A DNA stretch of 5,912 bases from an uncultured bacterium (GTDB lineage Bacteria > Verrucomicrobiota > Lentisphaeria > Oligosphaerales > Oligosphaeraceae): assembly GCA_902783355.1 (NCBI GenBank), contig CACZQQ010000049.1, positions 1 through 5,912 of the forward strand, in the 5' to 3' direction. The position numbers and the translations under genes are program-made. Numbering within the stretch: the stretch's first letter is position 1; each line of letters opens with the position of its first letter. The notes under the pieces are model-generated. The model had not been told where the DNA came from. It saw only the letters and a list, made by a program, of their open reading frames with translations, and ran no database searches. Shown here piece after piece: positions 1 through 5,675 of this stretch.

Positions 1-1788
1 ACCGACCCCATGCGGCTGACGCTGGAGTTCTGCCGCGAACACAATCTGGAGTGCTTCGCCTGCATCCGCATGAACGACACCCACGACGGCGGCCACACCG
101 CCGCCAAGCCCTACGTCCACTGGAGCCCCTTCAAGGAGGCGCATCCCGACGCGCTCTTCGGCAGCGAAGAGCACCGCACGCCCTACTGCGTCTGGACCGC
201 CGTTGACTTCAACCACCCCGCCGTCCACAAATACTACCATGAGGCCGTGGGGGAGATCTGCGAGCGCTTCGACGTGGACGGCTTCGAGTACGACTTCATG
301 CGGCACGCGCAGCTCTTCCGCAGCGTCGCCAACGGCGGGAAGGCCTCGCAGGCGGAGTTGGACACGCTGACGGGGCTCATGCGCGACCTGCGCGCCGTCA
401 CGGAGGCCGCCGGCCATGCGAGGGGGCGCCCCGTCATGGTCGCCGTCCGCGTGCCCGATTCCATCGAATACTGCAACGCCATCGGCATCGACATCGAGAA
501 GTGGCTCTCCGAAAGGCTGGTCGACATTCTCATCACAAGCAGCTACTTCCAGCTGAACCCGTGGCGCTACACGGTCGAACTTGCACACAAATACGGCGCC
601 AAGGCCTACGCCTCGATGGACGAATCGCGCATCCGCACGCCGCACCTGCCGCTGGGCGGCCGCAACTCCCTCCCCTCCTACCAGGGGCAGATCATGGCCG
701 CCATGGGCCAGGGCGCGGACGGCGTCTACCTCTTCAACATGGAATACGCTGGCCTGACGCCGCGCGCCTTCGCCAAGCCGGAGACCCTCAAGTTCAAGGA
801 CAAGATCTACTACGCCACCTACCGCGGCTCCGGCGGATACCTGGCCGGCGGCTATCTGCGCAACGGCGAATGCTACGGCAACATGCCCGCCGTCGAGCCG
901 GGATACCCTGCCGCCGTCGCCTCCAACGGCACCCTCGACATACCTATATATATAGGAGACGATTTGCAGGACGCGGAGATTAAGGCGCGCCGTCCAAGGG
1001 TCATCGCGCAGCTGCGCAGCCAGGCCGGATGCGGCTTCCGCCTGGCGGTCAACGGCACCGACGTGCCGCAGGAGGGCAGGCCCACGGCGGACGGCGTCTA
1101 TACCTACGACGTGCCGGCGGAGGCGGTCCGCTGCGGCGAAAACCATTTCACGGTCTCGCCCGTCGGCGCGGAAGGCGGCTTCAGGCGCGTCGCCGCCGCC
1201 AAGGGGGACGCGCTGCTGACGGGAAACCTGCGCGGACGGTGGCGCAGGTTCTACATGGACGAGAAGGACAGCGAGCGCATCGTGGACGGCGCCTACCAGC
1301 TCAGGGACGCGCGTTCGGACGGGCAGATCGCCGCCTCGCTGTGGCATCCCCTCTTTGGCAAGGGCGCCCCCCTGAAGGTCACGGTCGCCGTCAAGCTCGT
1401 GGAGGCCACTGACGACGACAGCGCCGTCCTGCGCCTCGCGGACGGCGTGCATGTGGAGCAGGTGGCCTTCCGCGAGGGCGAGATCCGGCTGGTCTGCGCA
1501 GGCAGGGCCGTCCCCTTCGACACCACGGGCGACTTCCACCGCTACGAGGTCGAGTTCGCCGACGGGAATGTCACGCTGCGGGCGGACGGGAAGGAGCTGC
1601 TTTCCGCGCCGCTGGAGGCCAAGGCGGGGGACAGCCGCTACGACATGGCGGGCACCGCCGCCGTCGCCAACGGCATGAACAGCTGCGGCGTCGCCATCGG
1701 CTCCATCAGCTGCCCCGGCCAGGGAACCATGCTCTTCAAGAACCTTGAAATCCTGCAGGACTGCATCTCCGTGGAGGACTTCGCCGTG
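1..1788 (+). repeat. Tandem gene duplication, unit 1
   Basis: This stretch aligns codon for codon with 2857-4647. The offset is 2856 bp through at least base 956 and 2859 bp from about base 1411, because unit 2 has one extra codon near its GKEVARVKV segment. Protein identity is about 84% by hand count over the barrel and visibly lower in the C-terminal sandwich regions. Similarity stops after the shared F-A-V motif ending at base 1788. Confidence 0.9.
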
Positions 1789-2424
1789 GCCGTCACCATC
1801 CCCGACCCGCCGTCGCCGGAGCTGCTGGCGCTGAAGGAGGCGGACATCGAGCCGCTGGCGTCGGTCGCCGTCAAGAATGGCGCGGTCGTCCCGACGGAGG
1901 GCGTCGTCACCCACTACAGGAAGGACTGCGTCGTGAAGGACAACGAGGCGGTCCTGCTTTTGCAGCGCAACGGCTTCGACTACTTCGACATGGCCCCCGC
2001 CATGCAGGCGCAGCTGCTGACGCCGCCGCGCTTCCTGCTGGCCGAGTTCACCGTGCGCGCGCTGGCGGACGGGCCGAAGGGCGAACCCGCCTTCTGCTTC
2101 TTCCTGGCGCCCTGCCGGCCCGGCCGCGACGACCAGGTGTGGGAGCTCCAGCTGGGCATCGGCGTCAAGGCCGTCCGAAGCGAATGCCTCAAGGGCAGGA
2201 TCGACCTCGCCAGAGTCGACCTGGCGCAGGACAACACCTACCGCGTCGCCATGGACACCCTCAACGGCACCGCCATCGTCTGGTGCAACGGCATTCTTGT
2301 GCACGCCGGCCAGCTCACGCAGGGCGTCCATCGGAAGAAGCCTCTCGCCTTCGTGGGCGACGGCTCCGGCGGCATCGACGGCCTCGCCCGCTTCGGCGGC
2401 GTTGTCGTCGGCCTGCCCAAATAA
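1..2424 (+). CDS. GHL10-like glycoside hydrolase, copy 1 (5' end missing)
   Basis: This is a probable secreted glycan-active enzyme whose substrate cannot be told from the sequence. The reading frame is open from base 1 (T-D-P-M). The ATG at base 10 matches an internal methionine of the downstream paralogue, so the true start and the signal peptide lie about 122 codons upstream, giving a full length near 930 residues. Numbering from base 1, residues 1 to about 280 look like the barrel of GHL10-type 'family 10 glycosylhydrolase' proteins. Landmarks are RMNDTHD, FDVDGFEYDFMRH (E96 is a candidate catalytic acid), VAVRVPDS and W-L-S-E-x-L-V-D-I-L-I. A beta-sandwich begins near IPIYIGDD (residues 314-321). 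A concanavalin/LamG-like segment follows at about 410-590. A further module at about 601-807 (FLLAEFTVRA, WELQLGIGV, a final GGVVVGL strand) has no counterpart in the paralogue. The family assignment is from memory of motifs. The duplication is directly visible. Confidence 0.85.
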   Translation, partial: TDPMRLTLEFCREHNLECFACIRMNDTHDGGHTAAKPYVHWSPFKEAHPDALFGSEEHRTPYCVWTAVDFNHPAVHKYYHEAVGEICERFDVDGFEYDFMRHAQLFRSVANGGKASQAELDTLTGLMRDLRAVTEAAGHARGRPVMVAVRVPDSIEYCNAIGIDIEKWLSERLVDILITSSYFQLNPWRYTVELAHKYGAKAYASMDESRIRTPHLPLGGRNSLPSYQGQIMAAMGQGADGVYLFNMEYAGLTPRAFAKPETLKFKDKIYYATYRGSGGYLAGGYLRNGECYGNMPAVEPGYPAAVASNGTLDIPIYIGDDLQDAEIKARRPRVIAQLRSQAGCGFRLAVNGTDVPQEGRPTADGVYTYDVPAEAVRCGENHFTVSPVGAEGGFRRVAAAKGDALLTGNLRGRWRRFYMDEKDSERIVDGAYQLRDARSDGQIAASLWHPLFGKGAPLKVTVAVKLVEATDDDSAVLRLADGVHVEQVAFREGEIRLVCAGRAVPFDTTGDFHRYEVEFADGNVTLRADGKELLSAPLEAKAGDSRYDMAGTAAVANGMNSCGVAIGSISCPGQGTMLFKNLEILQDCISVEDFAVAVTIPDPPSPELLALKEADIEPLASVAVKNGAVVPTEGVVTHYRKDCVVKDNEAVLLLQRNGFDYFDMAPAMQAQLLTPPRFLLAEFTVRALADGPKGEPAFCFFLAPCRPGRDDQVWELQLGIGVKAVRSECLKGRIDLARVDLAQDNTYRVAMDTLNGTAIVWCNGILVHAGQLTQGVHRKKPLAFVGDGSGGIDGLARFGGVVVGLPK
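940..963 (+). other. AT-rich palindrome and rare-codon cluster inside copy 1
   Basis: Bases 943-956 read CCTATATATATAGG, a perfect 14-bp palindrome in an otherwise strongly GC-rich gene. In frame it encodes I-P-I-Y-I-G-D-D and uses ATA for isoleucine at 940, 946 and 952, whereas the rest of the gene uses ATC or ATT almost exclusively. The stretch lies where the barrel appears to pass into the first beta-sandwich. Copy 2 has a related stretch at exactly the corresponding position. Whether it has a function (internal promoter, pause site, protein binding site) is unknown. Confidence 0.6.
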
Positions 2425-2490
2425 CTCCCGTCCCACTTGTCCCATCCCTCGCCTTCAGCAACAGGGTCCCTCCCCGCCAACAAGCCTCCC
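2425..2490. other. Pyrimidine-rich gap between the two paralogues, with a minus-strand G-quadruplex motif
   Basis: This 66-bp gap is C/T-rich on the plus strand and begins right after the TAA of copy 1. CCC triplets at 2427-2429, 2432-2434, 2441-2443 and 2446-2448 give four GGG runs on the minus strand with loops of 2, 6 and 2 nt, which fits the usual G3-N1-7 quadruplex pattern. More C runs follow at 2468-2470 and 2472-2475. I see no stem-loop plus T-run terminator, no convincing promoter and no Shine-Dalgarno sequence before the next gene. Read-through from copy 1 to copy 2 is therefore plausible. Confidence 0.55.
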
Positions 2491-2544
2491 ATGAAACGAC
2501 ATCTTGTCTTCTTGCTCTTCGCCGCCGCCTGTTCCCTCTTCGCC
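2491..2544 (+). other. Signal peptide of copy 2
   Basis: The first 18 codons give M-K-R-H followed by a run of L, V, F and A residues ending S-L-F-A before V-D-E-A. The basic start, hydrophobic core and small residue at the likely cleavage point fit Sec-dependent export with cleavage after A18. A cysteine at residue 14 (A-A-A-C) gives a weak lipobox without the usual leucine at -3, so a lipoprotein is possible but less likely. Confidence 0.75.
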
Positions 2545-4668
2545 GTCGATGAGGCGTGGGAGGCGCAGCGCCAGCGGATTCTCGACCGCCCGCGCGAGGT
2601 CTTCTACAACACCGACGGCAATGACACCGTCTGCTTCGCCCGCGGCAATCTTGCGAGGAAGGCCACGCCTGAGAACTTCAAGGCGGAGCGCTTCGCCTAC
2701 TGCCTGGGCGCCGAAACGACGACCCTCTCCTATTGCATCGGCGGCTGCATCGGCCAGGTCCTCTACGACAGCGTCGTCGGCGCGCCCCAGCTGAAGAGCG
2801 TGGACGACACGGCCGCCACCGGGCGCAACGTGCTCGGCGAACTGCTCGACCAAGGGACCGATCCCATGCTGCTGGCGGTGGAGTTCTGCCGCGAGCACAA
2901 TCTGGAGTGCTTCGCCTGCTTCCGCATGAACGACACCCACGACAGCGGCCACAGCGCCGCCAGGCCCTACCCGCGCTGGAGCCCCTTCAAGGCGGCGCAT
3001 CCCGATGCGCTCATGGGCACCGAGCGGCACCGCCCCCCCTACTGCACATGGAGCGCCGTCGATTTCGGCCACCCCGCCGTCCGAAAGTACTACCACGACA
3101 TCGTGGAGGAGGTTTGCGGGCGCTTCGACGTGGACGGCTTTGAATATGACTTCATGCGGCACGCGCAGCTCTTCCGCAGCGTCGCCAACGGCGGGAAGGC
3201 CTCGCAGGAGGAACTCGACATGCTGACGGGGATGATGCGCGACCTGCGCGCCGTCACGGAGGCCGCCGGCCGCGCGAAGGGGCGCCCTCTCATGGTCGCG
3301 GTCCGCGTGCCCGATTCCGTTGAATACTGCCGCGCCATCGGCATCGACATCGAGAGGTGGCTCTCCGAGAAGCTGGTCGACATTCTCATCACCGCCAGCT
3401 ACTTCCAGCTGAATCCATGGCGCTACACCGTGGAGCTGGCGCACAAATACGGCGCCAAGGCCTACGCCTCGCTGGACGAATCGCGCATCCCCAGGCCCCA
3501 TCTGCCGATGGGGAATCGCGCCTCGCTGCCCTCCTACCACGCGGAGGCCATGTCCGCCATGCGGCAGGGCATGGACGGCATCTACGTCTTCAACATGGAA
3601 AGCAAGAGCCTGACGCAGCGCGCCTTCGCCAAATTGGAGACCCTCAAGCTCAAGGACAAGCTCTACTACGCCACCTACCGCGGCTCCGGCGGCTACCAGG
3701 CCGGCGGCTACCTGCGCAACGGCGAATGCTACAGCAACATGCTTGCCATCGAACCGGGCAGCCCCGCCAGCGTGCCCGCCGATGGCGCGCTTACTGTACC
3801 TCTATATATAGGGGACGACCTGCAGGCCGCCGACGTCATGGCCCGCCGCCCGAAGGTCACCGCGCAGCTGCGCAGCAAGGCAGGCTGCGGCTTCCGCCTC
3901 GCCGTCAACGGCGTGGACGTGCCGCAGGAAGGCGAACTGTCGGCGGACGGCGTCTACACCTACGACGTGCCTCCCGCGCTCGTCAAATGCGGTGAAAACC
4001 GCTTCACGCTCTCGCCCGTCGGCGTGCAGGGCGGCCTCCGGCGCGTGGTCGCCGTCAAGGGCGATGCGCTGCTGACGGGAGAGCTGCGCGGCCTGTGGCG
4101 GCGCTTCTATCTGGCCGATCCCGACGGAGAGCGCATCGTGGACGGCGCCTACCAGCTGAAGGACACGATCTCCGACGGGCACACCGCCGGCGCGCGGTGG
4201 CATCCGCTGCCCGGCAAGGAGGTCGCCCGCGTGAAGGTCAAGGCCGCCATCAAGGTCGTCGCCGCCACCGATGACGACAGCGCCGTCCTGCGCGTCGCCG
4301 ATGGCGTGAACGTGGAGAAGGTCGTCCTCCGGACGGACGAAATCAAGCTGGCCTTCTGCGGCAAGTCCATTCCCTTCAACACGGCAGACGCCTTCCACGA
4401 CTACGAGGTGGAGTTCGCCGACGGCACAGTTGTCGTGCGGATTGACGGCCAGGTGCGGCTCTCCGCGCCGCTGGCGGGCAGGGTGGACGACGCGAAATGC
4501 GCCATGGTCGGCTGCACGCAGGGCTTCGCGGGCCTCAACACGCGCGGCGTGGTCATCGGCTCCGTCAGCGGCCCCGGACAGGGGACGCTCCTCTTCAAGG
4601 ACTTTGAAATCCTGCAGGAAGGCATCTCCGTGGATGATTTTGCCGTTGGCATTGTCTTTCAAGAGTAA
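2491..4668 (+). CDS. GHL10-like glycoside hydrolase, copy 2 (complete)
   Basis: This is a 725-residue probable secreted glycan-active enzyme and a paralogue of the upstream gene. The ATG at 2491 was chosen because it starts a classic signal peptide (MKRH, then a hydrophobic run to about residue 18). A TTG 54 bp further upstream would only add a hydrophilic, proline-rich leader. Residues 30 to about 400 form the presumed barrel: an N-terminal strand region (YNTDGND), RMNDTHD, FDVDGFEYDFMRH with E218 as candidate catalytic residue, VAVRVPDS, and W-L-S-E-K-L-V-D-I-L-I. A beta-sandwich starts near VPLYIGDD (436-443). It is followed by a concanavalin/LamG-like segment (TDDDSAVLRVADG to LLFKDFEIL). 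The protein ends at F-A-V-G-I-V-F-Q-E, just where copy 1 continues into its extra module. The last dozen codons are more AT-rich than the rest. Enzyme activity is inferred from family resemblance and the substrate is unknown. Confidence 0.9.
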   Translation: MKRHLVFLLFAAACSLFAVDEAWEAQRQRILDRPREVFYNTDGNDTVCFARGNLARKATPENFKAERFAYCLGAETTTLSYCIGGCIGQVLYDSVVGAPQLKSVDDTAATGRNVLGELLDQGTDPMLLAVEFCREHNLECFACFRMNDTHDSGHSAARPYPRWSPFKAAHPDALMGTERHRPPYCTWSAVDFGHPAVRKYYHDIVEEVCGRFDVDGFEYDFMRHAQLFRSVANGGKASQEELDMLTGMMRDLRAVTEAAGRAKGRPLMVAVRVPDSVEYCRAIGIDIERWLSEKLVDILITASYFQLNPWRYTVELAHKYGAKAYASLDESRIPRPHLPMGNRASLPSYHAEAMSAMRQGMDGIYVFNMESKSLTQRAFAKLETLKLKDKLYYATYRGSGGYQAGGYLRNGECYSNMLAIEPGSPASVPADGALTVPLYIGDDLQAADVMARRPKVTAQLRSKAGCGFRLAVNGVDVPQEGELSADGVYTYDVPPALVKCGENRFTLSPVGVQGGLRRVVAVKGDALLTGELRGLWRRFYLADPDGERIVDGAYQLKDTISDGHTAGARWHPLPGKEVARVKVKAAIKVVAATDDDSAVLRVADGVNVEKVVLRTDEIKLAFCGKSIPFNTADAFHDYEVEFADGTVVVRIDGQVRLSAPLAGRVDDAKCAMVGCTQGFAGLNTRGVVIGSVSGPGQGTLLFKDFEILQEGISVDDFAVGIVFQE
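2857..4647 (+). repeat. Tandem gene duplication, unit 2
   Basis: This is the partner of 1-1788. The longest exact block I found is 61 bp (292-352 equals 3148-3208), over the DFMRHAQLFRSVANGGKASQ region. A 37-bp exact block lies at 379-415 and 3235-3271. Similarity ends at the shared F-A-V near base 4647, after which copy 2 stops within seven codons. Confidence 0.9.
3796..3819 (+). other. AT-rich stretch in copy 2 matching the one in copy 1
   Basis: Bases 3802-3811 read CTATATATAG, a perfect 10-bp palindrome that could extend as RNA through one G-U pair to flanking CC/GG. It encodes part of V-P-L-Y-I-G-D-D with the codons GTA, CTA and ATA, all unusual in this gene. It sits exactly 2856 bp from the copy 1 palindrome. 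The sequences differ by several bases yet keep the alternating TA core. Confidence 0.55.
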
Positions 4669-4682
4669 CTACTTGATTTGCA

Positions 4683-5633
4683 ATGAGTTATACAATACGC
4701 AAAATCGCACTGCCTTCTTCGGACGCCGTCACGGCAGCCGTGACGGCATTGTGGCGTGAGCTCTTCGGGGAGGAGGAGGTCGTCGGCACGCGCGCGCAGT
4801 TCGCGGGCGAGGAGACCGCCTTCAACGGCGACACCCTCTATGTCCTGGAGGTCGGCGGGACGCTGGCCGCCTGCTGCCATGTCACGCGCCGTCTGGGGAC
4901 GGGGCTGGCCATGCTGGGCGGCGTCGCCTCCGCGCCCGCCTTCCGCAGGCAGGGCTTCGGCCGCGCGGTCTGCGAGTTCGCCATGGACGACTTCGACCAG
5001 GCGGGCGGCGAGGCCATCTGGCTGTGCACGGGCAATCCCGTCGCCGCCGACCTCTACGAGAGAATCGGCTTCCACTATCAGGCAGGGGCGCATGTCATGG
5101 CGCGATTCAAGAACGGCTTGCGCGGCATGGAGTTGTCAAAACGCCTCTTCCCCGGCGGCGAAGGTGCCGTACAGGCCGCCTCGCCCATGATGCGCGTCCC
5201 CATGATCCCGCTGATTTGCGGACGCAACAACGTCGCCGTTTTGGACGCCAATGTGGCGCTGTGCAGCACGGGCTGCATGGCGTTGGGCTCCTGCACGGGC
5301 CTCTATCCACGCTTCCTCAAGGTGCGGGAGCGCGGCGGCGAATGCCTCTTCATGCACGACAAGGCCACGGGCGCGGTCACGGGCCTCGCCACCGCCGTCC
5401 CCATGGCGGACGGCACCTTGCAGGCGGACGCCTTCTGGCGCCGCGAATACGAGCCGCAGGCGCCGCGGCTTGTCCGCGCGCTGGCGCGACGCTTTGACGG
5501 CCAGCGCCTCCGCTTCCCTGTCGCCGACGACGCCAAGGCGCGCGTCCTGACGGCCCTCGGCGCCGCCGAATCCGCCGAAACAAGCCTCTCCTTCGGGCGC
5601 TTTATGTTGAAGGCCAAGGTGTTGGAACTATAA
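4683..5633 (+). CDS. GNAT-family N-acetyltransferase with extra C-terminal half
   Basis: This 316-residue probable cytoplasmic enzyme would transfer an acetyl group from acetyl-CoA to an amine; the substrate is unknown. The N-terminal half (about residues 4-142) is a recognisable GNAT domain. It has an LFGEEE region, a central strand (TLYVLEVGGTLAACCHV), the acetyl-CoA pyrophosphate loop RRQGFG at 88-93 (R/Q-x-x-G-x-G/A), and motif B with N118 and AADLYERIGF (121-130). A single GNAT domain is usually about 150-170 residues. Residues 150-316 are therefore extra and may be a degenerate second GNAT-like domain (TGLATAVPMADGTL as a beta hairpin, then an LVRALARRF helix). The ATG at 4683 is the only good start and lies 14 bp after the stop of copy 2, so co-transcription is likely. 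No Shine-Dalgarno sequence is visible. The gene converges on the minus-strand HD gene. Confidence 0.85.
   Translation: MSYTIRKIALPSSDAVTAAVTALWRELFGEEEVVGTRAQFAGEETAFNGDTLYVLEVGGTLAACCHVTRRLGTGLAMLGGVASAPAFRRQGFGRAVCEFAMDDFDQAGGEAIWLCTGNPVAADLYERIGFHYQAGAHVMARFKNGLRGMELSKRLFPGGEGAVQAASPMMRVPMIPLICGRNNVAVLDANVALCSTGCMALGSCTGLYPRFLKVRERGGECLFMHDKATGAVTGLATAVPMADGTLQADAFWRREYEPQAPRLVRALARRFDGQRLRFPVADDAKARVLTALGAAESAETSLSFGRFMLKAKVLEL
4725..4747. repeat. Perfect inverted repeat near the 5' end of the acetyltransferase gene
   Basis: The arms GCCGTCACGGC (4725-4735) and GCCGTGACGGC (4737-4747) are exact reverse complements around one base. The same stretch is also a 12-bp near-perfect direct repeat (4725-4736 and 4737-4748, one C/G difference) encoding A-V-T-A twice (residues 15-22). 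In mRNA it could form a stem of about 10 bp with a three-base loop, about 42 nt after the start codon. Confidence 0.7.
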
Positions 5634-5642
5634 CCCTTTTAG

Positions 5643-5669
5643 TTTTGTGTCTTTTGTGTATTTTGTGGA
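5643..5669. repeat. Three 9-nt tandem repeats in the convergent gap
   Basis: The units TTTTGTGTC, TTTTGTGTA and TTTTGTGGA follow one another directly. They fill most of the 42-bp gap (5634-5675) between the stop codons of the acetyltransferase and HD genes. The gap is AT-rich in contrast to its flanks. There is no stem-loop, so it is not an ordinary intrinsic terminator in either direction, although the T-rich plus strand could help transcript release. Confidence 0.7.
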
Positions 5670-5675
5670 CTGAAG

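Noticed and set aside
10..2424. ATG at base 10 as the true start of copy 1
   Set aside because: The frame is open to base 1, and the methionine aligns with an internal residue (about residue 126) of the complete paralogue, with no signal peptide after it.
2437..2490. TTG at 2437 as the start of copy 2
   Set aside because: It would add an 18-residue hydrophilic, proline-rich leader in front of a clear signal peptide and lies inside the pyrimidine-rich gap. The ATG at 2491 explains the export signal.
2455..3540. Long minus-strand open frame of 361 codons opposite copy 2
   Set aside because: Its product has the A/G/V/R/H-rich composition typical of the reverse of a GC-rich gene. It has no recognisable motif and lies wholly against a gene supported by its paralogue.
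3802..4662. Minus-strand open frame of 286 codons opposite the 3' half of copy 2
   Set aside because: It is low-complexity, rich in D, G, A, V and H, without motifs, and antisense to a well-supported gene. It is explained by high GC at third codon positions.
4673..4696. Promoter before the acetyltransferase gene (TTGATT and TACAAT)
   Set aside because: The spacing between the two boxes is only 12 bp and the second box lies inside the coding sequence. The 14-bp gap after copy 2 favours co-transcription.
4786..4798. Alternating purine-pyrimidine GC tract as a Z-DNA element
   Set aside because: Thirteen bases of alternating GC are expected often in such GC-rich coding DNA, and the codons encode ordinary residues of the acetyltransferase.
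5634..5675. Intrinsic terminator between the convergent genes
   Set aside because: The T-rich runs lack a preceding GC-rich stem-loop on either strand, so only the repeat itself is annotated.
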